A DNA stretch of 64,000 bases from Erodium maritimum (GCA_963921825.1 OY997589.1:76306523-76370522), one strand, 5' to 3'. Shown: positions 12,298-24,180, counted from the stretch's first letter. Numbers and translations are program-made. Notes: generated by a model not told the origin, from the letters alone.

Positions 12298-14929
12298 TGT
12301 AAGAACCGCCCCGGGTCGATCCCGGTCCAACCGGAGGGTTTTGGCGAAAGTTGACTTTTTGCCGGAAGAGTCAACCGATGACTAGGGGAGTCATTCGGGA
12401 TCTTTTTGGGGCCAAAAAAGCTTAGCCGTCGTTACGGTTAGCTTAATTGGGCCGTTTCCTTTCAAATGACTATAATTGTGAAAAAGTCAATTGTCGGTCA
12501 ATTTTGGGTCAAACATCGGTTAATTAAGGACTAAAGCTAATTAATTAGAAGTGCTGAATTATAATTTGATTAAAAATGGCCCCCACATTGACACTTGTTC
12601 ATGTTCTCTTGGGGGAGAAGAAAGAGGGTAAGAATGACCCTTTTACCCTTAAAGGTGGGCATGAGAGACATTTAGACATGGGGGTATTTTGGGAACTTCC
12701 CCTTTAGGGTATATGACTCACCTTTGAAGCATTTCAGCCATTATTATATTGGTGGCCGAATTTGAGAGAGAGAGGAAGAAGAAAATGAGTTTTGGAATCT
12801 TGAAGAAGAAGAAAGGAGGAAAAAGAGTGTCTTGAACCCATTTTCTACCCAAATCCCTCCATTTTCACTTGTTTCTTCATCTATTCTCCATTCACAAGGT
12901 AAATCCCCAACCCTTTTTCGTTTTGGTTGAATTTGATTCATGGGTTTTGAGGAAAAATGATGAACAATGGTTGGGTTTTTGATTTGGGTGTTGGATGTTG
13001 GTTTTTGGAGAAAAAATGAGTGTTAGATGATTGGTTTTATTTGGATTTGAGTAGTTTTGATGAAACCCCTTTGTGGGTATTGATTTACTGAAGCTTTGGG
13101 GTCTGTTTTAGAGTTTTGAGGATTCATCAATGGAGTTTTGATGTAGAATTTCGTGAAAACGAAGTTGGGGAAGAAGAAGAGAGTCTGCCCAGATCTGACA
13201 CGGAACGGGGCACGGAGAGGGCTTGGTTCCGGCCCTCTGAGAGGCACGAACCAGGCCAGGTTCCGGCACGGAATGCCGCACGGACCGGGCCAGGTTCCGG
13301 CACGGAATGCCGCACGGACCGTGCCTGGTCCCGGGCCGGTCTGTGGCACGGGCCGGGTCGGGTGCCGGGCCGGTGTGCTGCACGGGCTTGGTCGGTTCCC
13401 GGGCCTGTGGGCAACCCGGATTGGGCCTCATTCCGGCCCATTTCCCGTTTAGCCCACGTTTTGACTTTCGGGCTTAATTTAGTTGTTTCTCGTTAAAAAC
13501 GCAAGTAAATTGGTATTGATTCGTGTATTGTTTTGAAATCCAAGACTTTGGGCCCGAGCTTGACGGAGGAGGAGGCCCTTAGATCTCGTTAAGTGGAGGA
13601 GGAAGCTAGCCAGGTCGTCCACAGCTAGGATTGGAGTGCTTTTGAGGTAAGGAAAGTAGCGAATACCGGTTTAATTGCGGAAAGTTACTAGTATGCATAT
13701 AGGTTGCGATTATTTGATTTAATTGTTAGAATTGCATGATTAGGATGTGAGGAACAAGTGAAATGAGGGATAGCTTACGAGTCATGTCGAGCCATAAGTT
13801 TGGGATTGTCGTGCTATAGAAATGCATGTGGGCCATGTCGAGCCCTTAGGGTTGCATGTTGATTTGTGATGCCATGATCTATGTTTGAGATGCATGATGT
13901 ATGATTTAGCCGTTGCTAGATTGAGAAGCATGATAGGGTATACTCGGTGTAGCATGTTGTTGCTATGTTTGGGCAAGTGTGCCATGCGTGATGTGATGTG
14001 AACCATTGGTTGTGATATGATCGGGTGAGTGATAGACCGATGTGCTGTGTTATGGTGAATTGGCTCGGTTGGTATACCTTGGTCGAACTATGGCATTATG
14101 ATGCGTGTTATTCTCTTGATGTGTGTTCCAAGAGGATGTGTATCCGGTATGATACCTACACCGAGGGAGTATGCTGGTGTAGGGTATCTGGGCCAAGGAT
14201 GGCGTGAACATTACCTTGATGCTGTGTGGCCCGGGAAGACGTACGACCGAGGTGTGTGTCGGTCCGGTACATGTTGTGAGTGATGCCCCGAGTCTGTGTG
14301 ACGGCAGGACGTCCGACCGAATGTATTGTCGGTCAAGGATGTGCCCCGAGTCTAAGTGACAGGAAGATATCGGGACTGATGCTGTGTAGTACGGTACGAT
14401 ATAAATGGGACGGTTGTGTGCAACCGGTGATGTTGAGGGACTGTTGTACGGGACTTTACTGTGTGTTGTATGCTTGATGATTGGTTGTGTGCGATGTTTA
14501 AGTGTGGTTATGTTCTTGCGAGAATGATCAGGGATTGATAATTTCCCGAGGACTTGTTAGTTGTTATGCCTTGCTAGTATGCCCTAATTGGATGGTTACT
14601 CGCGGTAGTGAAATGATGTTCATAACCTTAACTACTTTTTCTACTGAGCGAAAGCTCACCCCTTTACCTTGTTGTTTTACAGGTTTTGAGCGGGAGTTGT
14701 GCTAGCGGGATTCTCGGCGCTTGGGAGCTAGCGAGGGTCTTGTCTAGTGGTCTAGAGACGTACTGTTATTTCGAATTAAACACTTTATTACTGGATTTAT
14801 GAGTTGTTGACTCACTTTTATCGGATTATTATTATTGTTGGAACTCTTTTCTTTCAAAATTGTCTTTTATTATTTATTATTTTAAGTTCACGTCTCAAGT
14901 CCGGTCAAAACCGGATTTGGGACGTGACA
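12298..14929 (+). mobile_element. solo LTR, Ty3/gypsy (probably chromovirus) type
   Basis: 2632-bp TG...CA sequence starting TGTAAGAACCG and ending GGATTTGGGACGTGACA. It is flanked by CAGCG (12293-12297) and CAACG (14930-14934), a 5-bp TSD with one transition. The end is homologous to the LTR at 49089-51948: both share GAGCG..AAGCTCACCCCTTACC, GCTAGCGAGGGTC and CACGTCTC..GTCCGGTCAA..ACCGGATTTGGG. There is no polypurine tract, primer site or pol next to it, so it is a solo LTR. No coding capacity was found. A GC-rich minisatellite lies inside at 13196-13440. Confidence 0.75.
13196..13440. repeat. GC-rich minisatellite inside the solo LTR
   Basis: Degenerate tandem units around CCAGGTTCCGGCACGGAATG, with the word GCACGG repeated through 245 bp. 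All three frames stay open for over 100 codons, which is a by-product of the repeat (Arg/Gly/Pro-rich) rather than evidence of a protein. Confidence 0.7.
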
Positions 14930-15177
14930 CAACGTCTGTATTGTACCGAGATTCGTACCTGATATTCACCACATAAAGGGGAACATCTGAGGGACGGAGT
15001 GAAAGCCTCTTCTCTTGAGAGGATGATGGCGCAAGAGAGGTGGATCAACGGAGACGACAACAAAGACAACCATTGAGGCTAGTGGTGGTCGGCGATGGTG
15101 AAAAAAGAAAAGAAACAAGTAGGGTTTTCTCTTTTGACGGCTAGAGTTTTTCCCTTTTATGGTTTAATATTTTTTGT

Positions 15178-16364
15178 GTGAAGACCGCTCCGGTTAAAAA
15201 GGTTTAATTTATTAAATTTAATCGTTCGGAGCGTCGAGGTTGAAAAAGTACCGGGTCGGTTGTTGGTAGCGTCGTGGTGGGTTTTTGGATCGAAATTTGA
15301 GAGCTTGTGCAAAAACTGGCCCGAAGCTTTTAAACCCCATTTTAGGGTTTCTGTCTCACTTTTCGCAGCCACCATCACGCGTTTCTTCCCCCCTTTTCTG
15401 AAACCAAATCCCGCCTCCCTCTTCTCCTTCGAACCACCCGCCGCCACGCCTTAACCCCGAGCTCTCCGGCCTCGCTCTCCCTCCTCTCCTTTTTCTCCGT
15501 TTCATCCCAAGCTACCGCCGCCCTCTTCATCTCCGCCCATTTTCTCCCTCATCTCCGATCTCTCTCCCCGCCTGTCGCCGGCCGTCCTAGACCCGAGCTC
15601 CCTCTCCCTCTCATATCTCAAACCCGAGCTCCCTCGCCCTTCCTCTCCGTCATCTTCAATCGCGCATAGCCCGAGCCTTCCATCTTCGTTCCTCGTCGAA
15701 TCTGAGACGGAAACCAGACTTGCTGTCTAGATCCGTTACGGGGAGCTTCGCCGTGCTCCGCCGTGCACAACCTCCGCCGCCGTCCTCTTTTTCCCTTCGA
15801 CGAGTTCGCAACCACCGTGAGGTTTAGTTGCCGACATCTCCGCCGGAGACTGATTGGATTTCTGAATCGAGACCTTCTTTCTTCTTCCCTTTGTTCTTTT
15901 TTCTTTTCCCGAGCAGTGTTGGATCTGGCAGTGAAACCGTGATTGTGTTTGAGCTGGACTGATTTGGAAACAGAAAAATTAAAGAAATTAACAGGAAAGG
16001 ATTTAAATCAAAAAGGGATTTAGTTTCAGTTTTTAATTAAAACGGATTCTGGACTGTGAACGGATCTGAGGACGTTAGGACTTTGAACCGAGGACGAATA
16101 AACCGAACTGTTGAAACGGACTTAGAACGGGAATTAAAAGTGGAAACGTCGAATCGGACACCTTGGGAATCGTGCCTCGAAACTTGTACATCAGGATCTG
16201 TGCCTCGGAATCCGTGCCTCGGGAAACGTGTACAGGGTTCGGTGTTCGGAGCTCGAGTACTCGAACCCGATTCGTCGTATAGTCCCGCTTTTAGCCTACT
16301 CGAGTTTAAAAGACAACTGTTAAATTTAATAAATTAAACCATTTTAACCGGAGCGGTCTTCACA
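15178..16364. mobile_element. 1.19-kb element with 45-bp terminal inverted repeats
   Basis: The left end is TGTGAAGACCGCTCCGGTTA followed by a GGTTTAATTTATTAAATTTA block. The right end is its reverse complement with a single mismatch over about 45 bp. It is flanked by TTTTG on both sides (15173-15177, 16365-16369). TG...CA ends with a 5-bp duplication suggest an LTR-type integrase, but LTRs do not normally carry 45-bp inverted ends. The start resembles the 5' ends of the two solo LTRs (TGTAAGAACCG, TATAAAGACCG). The middle is CT-rich and 5'UTR-like, then rich in GTGCCTCG-type words. It could be two head-to-head LTR pieces or a separate TIR element. Confidence 0.5.
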
Positions 16365-16479
16365 TTTTGTTACGTGTTGGATTTATTTTTATATATATGA
16401 AGCATAATATACACACCAAACATACAAGGCTTACATTCCACACTTAGACTATAATATACCACAAACTAAATTAATTAAA

Positions 16480-16935
16480 ATCTGTAACGGTACTCTAATT
16501 ATTAAATTAAGTCCAGTAGTTTGTTTGTCCAAACTTCCGTTAGAAGTACGATTTTAAACCTAATATTTATTTAATTAAATTGGCCTGACTCGGATCCGAC
16601 CCGAACCCGACCCGAATCCAGGTTCAACCCGGATCCAAGCCTGACCCGGACCCGGCCCCAGACCCGGCCTAAGGTCCGGCCCGAGATCAAGCCGAACCAG
16701 GCCTGGACCAAGGCCCACTCCAACTGGCCCGAGGCCTGGCCCAAAGGCCCGCCCGTCTGTCCGGCCCAAGGCCGACCTGTCCTAGTCCGAGCACGAGAGG
16801 GCGAGGGTTTGCTCTCTGTCCTGACGGCGACGACCGGCGACGGCGAAGTCCCGGGAAGGTGCGGTGATGGCTTGAAAAAGCTTCCCCTTCGTAGATCCGG
16901 TGGGGCTCTCCGTCAACCAACGAGGTCTCATGCCA
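16480..16935 (-). mobile_element. gypsy-type LTR fragment
   Basis: Contains GTAACGGTACTCTAATTA followed by a long run of CCCGACCCG/GGCCCAAGG words. The same order appears in the solo LTR at 50700-51110 (GTAACGGTCCTCG, then CCTGACCCGGATCCGACCCG). It is truncated on both sides. Confidence 0.55.
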
Positions 16936-17767
16936 CATCTAAATTAAACTATACACAACAAATCAAATTACACATTTTTCGTAGCGATAATGAAAACTAC
17001 AAGTCACTCAAGGGGAGTGCATACATAAGTAACATCGTTACCAGGGTTTGACCGTCATCTCTGGCGTGGCGGATGCGTAGACTTGGGCTGTGGAATGGTG
17101 ACGCGTGCAATGACGATTTAGCCCATGGATTTTTTTTCATATACACTACAACACTAAGTGACTGAGTCAAACACATCATCAGCTTACAGTACACTGCTGT
17201 AAATTAGAATAACTACGCCTTGCTTTTTTATGGCTTGTAATTATTTGTTGGGCTTTGCATTGGGTTTAATAAACAGTTTAGTTTTGTGTTCCTGGCGTGG
17301 TCCAATACAGCCCCTAGACAAGGCGTTTCATAGCGAAGTGGACCTTATAGTAATTTAATTAAAACATTATAATTATCAGGTCAACAACATATGAATAGGT
17401 ACGTAGTGGTTCAATTCAAGGTTTCAATATTTCTTTTCAAAAAAAATATGTCCATATTTCTTTGAGATCCGTGTGTGTTTTGGGTTTGATATTTGTGCAA
17501 GTTTGGAACATACGATTTTTAAGCAATATGTACAAGTGAACAATATTCATGATATTTGTTTTTAATCTCTTCAAACATCAATTGTAACTAGATTATGTGT
17601 TTTGTTCTACTGCTAGTAGAGATCAGGAATAAGGTAATATGTTTTCAAAGCACCGCGATAAAGACAAACATCTCTAACTTTCAGCCGAAAAATCACCACT
17701 ATCCTCAAAACAACGAAACGGATTCCAACACTGAGCTCGATCTGATCCAATTTTATTAGTGACATGA
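16936..17767. other. no gene recognised
   Basis: AT-rich sequence with no open frame of note and no recognisable repeat ends. Confidence 0.4.
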
Positions 17768-18139
17768 AACCCACTAATATATTGTTGGAATGGAAATGAA
17801 TCAAACTCTGCTTGGGTTCAGAGGCCTACAGAAGAACATTATGACGACCAAGACACCTTTGAAGAAGAGGATGAACTGCTTCACCAAATCCTGCTGCAAC
17901 TTCACCAGAACAATGATGCTCAAGCCTCAAGATGGAGAATCAGGAGTGCACACAAAATGGTCATGTTACAAGGTATTAATGAGCTTGGGTTCTACCTCCT
18001 TTTGTCTTCACATGTGGTTTTGAAGCATAATATCATCAAGAACAATATGCTTGTGTGGGTCAAGCACGAAGACATTCAATGTGTTCTTGTGATGATGGAT
18101 GGTAAGGGCACATCAAGTAATAATCTCCTCTTTTGTTAG
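17768..18139 (+). CDS. unrecognised open segment, possible exon
   Basis: A frame without stops runs from 17768 to the TAG at 18137-18139, about 123 codons. It has acidic, protein-like composition: EEHYDDQDTFEEEDELLHQI, then QLHQNNDAQASRWRIRSAHK, MVMLQGINELGFYLLLSSHV and VWVKHEDIQCVLVMMDGKGT. A possible splice donor (GATGGTAAGG) lies at about 18100, so it may be an internal exon rather than a complete ORF. The upstream part is Glu-rich and could form a helix. I do not recognise the family. Longer upstream or downstream exons were not found, so it may be a gene fragment. Confidence 0.35.
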   Translation, partial: NPLIYCWNGNESNSAWVQRPTEEHYDDQDTFEEEDELLHQILLQLHQNNDAQASRWRIRSAHKMVMLQGINELGFYLLLSSHVVLKHNIIKNNMLVWVKHEDIQCVLVMMDGKGTSSNNLLFC

Positions 18140-18554
18140 GTGTTGTTTTTTTGAAGGAGCTGAATTTTAATTTGAGCTATTTATCGACACAAAGGTTAAG
18201 ATTTTTCTTGTTGTGTGGAATGTCGATGTGTATTGAGAAATAGGAAAATAGGATGTTGTAATTTCTCGGATTATTTCTCGTTAATACAAGGAGCTCGTCG
18301 TTATCCCGTGGATGTAGGCACATTCCCGAACCACGGAAAATCTTAGGTTCTCTGTTTATTTTTTGCACTTTATTATTTGTTCCAGTAATTTCGGTTTATC
18401 AGACATTTAGCATTTATTGACTGGGTCTAGGATCGGGGGTTGAAAAGTCAGGTTATCGGTGTCCGTTGTGGATTGAATCGCGTCGGTTCTTTTCCACGGA
18501 TCCGATTGATTTTTTGGGTGAGTCTCGTATTCCGGTTTTGGGGTACTAGATTTA

Positions 18555-18886
18555 CTACAATTTATGGGTACGGGGTCACGCTTCTTGAACTCCTTACCGG
18601 ACAGAGGGTTTGTGATCCTGCAAGGCTCCAGAACTGTAATCATGTCCTGTTACGTGATTGGGTTGAAGGACTCCTTGAAGACAATGAATTGGACTCCCTG
18701 GTTGATTCCGACGTACGAGGTGATTATATCCAGGAGGAGCTAGAGCAACTCATCCTGTTAGCTCTATCATGTACACAAGGAGATCCGAAGAAACGCCCCA
18801 TTATGACAAAGGTGATCAAGACCATTGAAAACATAAGTAAACCTCGACGACAACCTGATCGGTTTTTGGGAGATTCATCACTATAA
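18555..18886 (+). pseudogene. LRR receptor-kinase C-lobe fragment (SERK/NIK-like)
   Basis: The reading YGYGVTLLELLTGQRVCD matches kinase subdomain IX of plant LRR-RLKs (FGYGVMLLELITGQ in SERK-type kinases). It is followed by LLRDWVEGLLEDNELDSLVD, EEELEQLILLALSCTQGDPK and KRPIMTKVIKTIE, which are subdomains X and XI of LRR-RLK subfamily II. Homology starts abruptly at about 18555. The N-lobe, the catalytic HRD and DFG motifs and the LRR domain are all absent, so this is a dead fragment. The last 20 residues do not match SERK tails. Confidence 0.8.
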
Positions 18887-19120
18887 ACATTTTCTCTCCA
18901 ACAGTTGAATTGGATCGTGACTAGAACTCTTTGACATACTCAAAGATTGAGTTAGTATGCTTCAATTCTCTCATACACTTTCGAGCATCCATCATAGTAT
19001 TTTTACAACAAAAAAACTTGCAACTTTGAAAGCATCCCAAGAATTAATATTACAAGTGTCTTCTTGGATTTTGTAATACTTTCTACTACATCAATCCAAA
19101 ACGATGTCATTTACGTAGGA

Positions 19121-20120
19121 TTTTTTTTTTTGATCAGCAAGTTTTTTTTATATAAAAATCCAATCCTTCGAAATGAAGGGAGAGGACAAGGAACTGACGA
19201 GTCAACCCTCAGTACAAACAAGTACAGACAAATACAAACAAGAGCACTGGCGTAAAAGCACAGCCTCAGAACAATCCCAACAAGAGGAAACATCTAAACA
19301 AATGGTCTCAGTACCAGTTATACCCAACATGAAGCAACCAGAGGCCAACAAGGGCCGAAAGTACACACATAAACCTTATAGCTAACACAATGAAGGTCTA
19401 AAAACTCAAATTTAACTAACTTGAAGCTCCAATAAAAATCAAAGGTCTGAAACACCTGTATTTAACAAACATGAAGCCCACGAAAACTTCCGGACGGTAA
19501 AATCCAAGCCCTAAAACGAACAAGAAAATAGCAAACTATCTCATCGGAGCTAAATACTCAGCGAGTAATAAGGATGCTGACACGCTGGCAGTCAACACTG
19601 CTGAATAGCAGAGATAATCCGGTGTTCAGGTCCACCGAAACACTTATACTCTAATAACCAAATCCAGACGATTTCAAAACAGGCCAATGACCCATACCAC
19701 CCGTCGAGGGCCAACACCACAACCGATGAGCCCCGCGTCAATAGAAGACGGGGAAACAATGAAATCGAACTAAATCTAGTAAAGAGATTAATGGAAAGCT
19801 ATTAACCAGAACGAATTAGGGCAAAGAAAAAAGACCTTACCAACGACCCCGCCAAAGACTGCCAAGCTGCTGAGACGCCAAGCGCAGAACGACTTTCAAC
19901 CAAACCAGCCAGCCAAACAAAACTGGACCTCCACCGAGTCAATCTCCACTGGCCTACACCAGGAATGACCTGCCGACCGAGGCTTTCAACGGAAACGAGC
20001 TTATCCCGCAACCCAGAAACGGGAATAGAAGCACCAGTGAAAGAGGGCTAGAATCCACACGAAATCCATCCATAAGCCGACCCAAAACTGACTCGAGCCC
20101 GACCCGAGCCCAACCCAAGC
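19121..20120 (-). mobile_element. poly(A) retroposon, family 1, copy d
   Basis: The plus-strand T11 tract (19121-19131) followed by GATCAGCAAG is the 3' A tail and terminal CTTGCTGATC of a minus-strand element. Its interior repeats the family-1 blocks: CTTCATGTTTGTTAAATACA, GTTTCAGACC, CACCGGATTATCTCTGCTAT, and CCAACACC/GTCGAGGG words shared with copy b. The 5' end is near 20100 but no convincing TSD was found. No known ORF is present. Confidence 0.6.
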
Positions 20121-20399
20121 CTAACCCAGAACCTAACTCTGATAGGTCTGAAACTTGATTCTCTCATTTGATAGGTTTCGTTCCCCCAACTATCTGTCTA
20201 ACTGTCACAAGAAGTGATCAATTTCTAAGGATTTCCTCCGTCCACGGTAGAACTTTAGTATAGGAATTTCTTCTTATGGGAGGGTCTCTCGTCCATTTGT
20301 AGGATCGGCACACCTTCCAAATATGTTCTTAATGAGGTTTATCTTCGTTCAGAGTTGTCAACCCTTGCCTCTAGATCCTCATCAACCCTATCCAACTCG

Positions 20400-20735
20400 T
20401 TCATCGACTTCATGTCCAAGTTTCAGAGCTCTGCCCATACATCACCTTGAGCTTCCATGGTGTGTTTGAACCGCTTGAGTTCGGTCACTCGCATTTGGGC
20501 GCCCATCAGTTCTGCGTTCATACCAACCATACACTTTCGAAATAGCTCAATATGTTGTAATAATTCATCGTACCTTAGAGGGGTTAGGGAACATCTGTCT
20601 CGGTCACCACCGGTCGTTCCCTTGATTGACTGCGACTGGTTCTCCCACGGATGGTACGTCCACATCCTTTTGTCTTTTGACTGGACATCTTGGCTATTTG
20701 TTGTTGGATTCCCCACACCAACTCTAATACCACTT
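20400..20735 (-). pseudogene. gypsy primer-binding site and gag N-terminus, truncated
   Basis: On the minus strand an LTR ending CCATTACA stops at 20735. A primer-binding site TGGTATTAGAGTTGG (20718-20732) follows, matching initiator Met-tRNA except for common changes. An open frame (20716-20423) then reads RYDELLQHIELFRKCMVGMN and RVTELKRFKHTMEAQGDVWA, a coiled-coil-like start typical of a gag-type protein. The rest of the element is missing. Confidence 0.55.
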
Positions 20736-20960
20736 GTAATGGCCCAAAAGCTCTCCTAGCTAACTTGGCAACCAATCGGTATTTACGAAAACAAACTAGA
20801 CGTTTGTTTGAACTCGTAGATGATAATATGAATCATCCGTTTATATATTATTTTAATATTATTCATCGTACTAAAGTTCGTCAAACATTGAAGTATGTCT
20901 CTTTCTCCACATGTTCTTTCTAGTCTTTCATGAATACACATATTTATGATACATGTGTGT
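20736..20960 (-). mobile_element. partial LTR upstream of the primer-binding site
   Basis: AT-rich sequence between the primer site and the CYP86B1 3' flank. It is taken as the U5/R side of the LTR because it ends in CCATTACA next to the primer site. The upstream LTR end was not identified. Confidence 0.4.
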
Positions 20961-21110
20961 AGCATTATATTTCATGTCCTTACAAATCCAAAACCAAAAA
21001 AGAGAGGAGAAATACAACAACACTGGACACATACTTATTGCACATATATGCTCATGCAATGCCCATGTACTATCCTTGATTCAAACTTTCATTTCTCACA
21101 CTAACTACAA

Positions 21111-23369
21111 TCACTCTCGATCACGTACATTTGTAGCCCCGAACTCATCGCGCCGGAGAAGATTAACTTTCAAGCCATGCTTCATGTACATGGTCAACGC
21201 AAGCTTCGGCTCCACGTTGTGATCCTCCACCACCTTGACCTTGAAACGGTGGAGTATCGACGCGGCCACGAACTTCATTTGGTAGTAGGCGAAGTCTTTC
21301 CCCAAGCAGAGGCGCGGACCGCCGTTAAACGCCGTGAATTTGTACGCCGATTCGCTCGTGAACCGGCCGTCCCGGAGCCACCTCTCCGGCCGGAACTCCC
21401 GGCAGTCTTTTCCCCATATGGCCTCCATTCGTCCCATTGCGTATATCGCGTATACCACTTTGGTTCCTTTCTTCGCCACCGTTCCATCCGGAAATACGTC
21501 GTCGTTTAGAACCTGCATCAAAACTCACATTTAAAACAACTTTTTATGATATTGACATTTAATATTCGACATGAATTAGAAAGAAATTGTATGGATAAGT
21601 TTGAAATTCGACTTAATCTAATTTATTTATTTTTAAAATAAATATTCAGGATACAATAAATCTTTTTTTTTGAGGTCAGTAAACAATAAATTTTAAATAT
21701 ACATAATTACATATTTACATGAAAGATAACCTAACCTTAATTAAACACATATCACATCTTGTGATTGATGATGGTTGTTGGTCAATCATAGGGTAATACA
21801 TAATATTAATTGAATAGTAAACAATGTTTTAAAATTTTCGATTAATTTTTAATTAGGTGTTATTTTTTGTTGACCACCCAGATTAATTAAATTAATCCTC
21901 TATTAATCATAAAAAGGCCCTAATAATAAATGATTTGTCTTCTGAATTTGAATAGACATGTTCTTATTCATTTAATTAATGCAACATATTCGTGTTTAAT
22001 GTGTAACTAATCAAACTGAAACTACCAGTTTAAACTTGATTTATTTTTTATTCTATTTTGATCTTATTAAATTAGTATTCTATCATAAAATAAAGGAAAT
22101 TACTATTACCTCCTTGTGATCAACAGGAACAGAAGGGTAGAGCCGGAGAGTTTCAGACAGAGCGGCGTGGAGATAGTCCATCTTCTTCACCTCCTCCGAC
22201 CTAAAAATCAAATCTTTACCGTCCAAATCTCCTCTTTCACGAGCGATTCTCCGAATCTCCGCCACAATTTTCTCCTCCACTTGTGGGTTCCGATCAATCA
22301 GCCAAAAGAACCAGCTCAGCGCCACCGACGACGTGTCCCTTCCGGCGAGTATGAAATTTACGCAAATGTCCCTCAAAAACTTGTCCGAAAACGCTTCTCC
22401 TCTCTCGTCGGTCAAACCCATGAAGATGGTCAACAAGTCCGACCTCCTCTTCTTTTCCGCGTCCGATACGGCGTCGTTCCTGGCCGAGAGCTCCTTCTTC
22501 CTCGTACGGATCACGTCGTCGGCGAAGCCGTGAACCTCTCTGATCGATTCCCTCAGCTTCTTCTCGGGCCCCACGTCGAGGTACCTCATCGCCTTCCACG
22601 CGCACGTGGGGAGCACGAACCGGGTCAGGGTCGCTTCGGTCGCGTCCTCGAAGGCGCGTGCGAACGGGACTTCGGGTAACCCGACCCGCAAGCAACCCGG
22701 GTCGACCCCGAAGGCGATCATGCACACGTTGTCGAACGTGAGCCGGAGGAGCACGTCCTGGAGGTCGGTCGGGACCGAGTCCCCGGCCGAGTGGTGTAAC
22801 ACCGGGACGAGTCGCGAGTGGACGAGTTCAACCAGCGACTCGGCCGTCATGCGGCGGAACTTAGCCGAATGGAACTCGATGCTGGCCGTCTTCCTCTGCC
22901 ACTGCCACGTGTCGTCGTCGGCGCTGAAGATCCCGTCGCCGAGGAGGTCGTTGACGGTGTCGCGGAAGTAACCGCCTTTGGGGAAGTTGGAGAACCTCGT
23001 CTTGAGCATGTACTCGAGGTTCCTCGGATCGGCGGTGATGACGCAGTTGAGGCTGCTCAGAGACGGGCCCAAGAACCGGAACGTGCCGTTCTGGCGGACC
23101 AGCACGTCGGAGATCCACTCGTACATGTTGGACCGCACGCCGAGGACGAGCGACGGCAGCATGCCGAGGAAGGGCCAGACGGGGAGGCCGTGGCGCTTCC
23201 TCTGCCGGAGCGCGTGGATGGAGACGAAGACGAAGGCGGCGAGGACGACCTCCAGGATTTGGAGGTGCCGGAAGAGGAAGAGGCGTCCGTGGACCTGATG
23301 GGGATCGACGGCCGGGATTGAACCGGAGGCGGTGAAGTTATTATTGGCGATCATGGTGTTTTCGTGCAT
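21111..23369 (-). CDS. CYP86B1: cytochrome P450 86B1, fatty acid omega-hydroxylase
   Basis: Two exons: 23369-22110 (420 codons) and 21512-21111 (133 codons plus stop), about 553 residues, the family's usual length. The 597-bp intron has a GT start (minus strand GAG|GTAATAG) and AG end (GATGCAG|GTTCTA), phase 0. A hydrophobic anchor spans about residues 30-50. The I-helix AGRDTSS is at 342-348, E406-x-x-R409 is the K-helix motif, then FRPERW. The haem loop FNGGPRLCLGK begins at 482 with Cys489 as iron ligand. The protein closely follows Arabidopsis CYP86B1 (for example LLRLTFDNVCMIAFGVDPG). The family hydroxylates very-long-chain fatty acids at the omega position in the ER for suberin. Start choice: MHENTM (23369) fits the usual N-terminal length; M at 23354 or 23435 is possible. 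Coding GC is far above the neighbourhood. No disruptions were seen. Confidence 0.93.
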
Positions 23370-23542
23370 GATGATAGGAGGAGGGAGAGAGTGTGATATA
23401 GGAAATGGAAATGGAGAGGGAAACAATAAGGTCATGAGTTATATTGTGTAGGTTGCAGAGTTGGCGTGCATGATTTTGCTCCACAGCGGTTATGTTTTGG
23501 TGAGCTGAAACATCAAATGCTTGAGCCACTCAAATTCTTAAG

Positions 23543-23550
23543 TATATATA
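23543..23550 (-). promoter_or_regulatory. TATA box of CYP86B1
   Basis: TATATATA about 175 bp upstream of the chosen ATG and in the right orientation, which would place transcription start near 23515. Inferred from position only. Confidence 0.5.
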
Positions 23551-23559
23551 CCAATCTTT

Positions 23560-24180
23560 ATGTATGTACATGCAAATTTTTGTTGTAAACAACTACTTGT
23601 ATAGAGTCTGGCAGTGCGTCTTTTTTTGAACAGTCCAATTTTTTTTATTGAAGGGATGAGTCAAATATAAAACGATTCTTTAAGCTCGAGGTAATAGTTT
23701 GGGACTCATCATGTGGGTAGGTGTATCGATATTTTTGGTTAAATGAACAAAATCCTAGCAGACAACCTAGACGACATTTTAGAAACCCAATTGTCAAGAG
23801 CGATAAAGCAGGTGCAAAGAGCTAAAAATCCTATCAACGGTTGTCTTGAACTAGTAGGGTGTCAAGGGATGTCCCTACTCGAGGAAAATGAGTTGACAAA
23901 ACTAACTCGAGGAAAATGAGTTGACAAAACTAGCCCCTTTCTGGATCGGATGGACGTTCCTCCCCCTAACCGACGCCGCTCATGGCTCTTGACGACACTG
24001 ATTGGAAGATCTCGCAACTGAATCCGAGAGCTGAGTGTCCTAGCCATTCTCTGGATCCGGGTCAACGTCCAGGAATCTGAAGTCTCACTTCTTCATCTGG
24101 GCCTTCTCCCTCATAAGATCCTTAGAATTCTTGAACCGACGCAGCGTAAAGGAAAAGGGTTTATCCAGGGCTATCCCGAG
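23560..24180. other. CYP86B1 upstream flank, no gene recognised
   Basis: AT-rich upstream sequence. A 29-bp direct duplication lies at about 23877-23932 (ACTCGAGGAAAATGAGTTGA repeated back to back). Confidence 0.4.

Noticed and set aside
13023..13496. Five overlapping 100-126-codon frames on both strands
   Set aside because: All arise from a GC-rich minisatellite in a solo LTR; no known domain.
20140..20310. Possible TSD for the retroposon at 19121 (TCATTTGATAGG or CCATTTGTAGGAT)
   Set aside because: Only approximate matches to the left flank TCATTTACGTAGGA; not strong enough to set a boundary.
22116..23321. Long frames opposite or shifted against CYP86B1
   Set aside because: Shadows of a GC-rich coding exon; the P450 frame has all conserved motifs.
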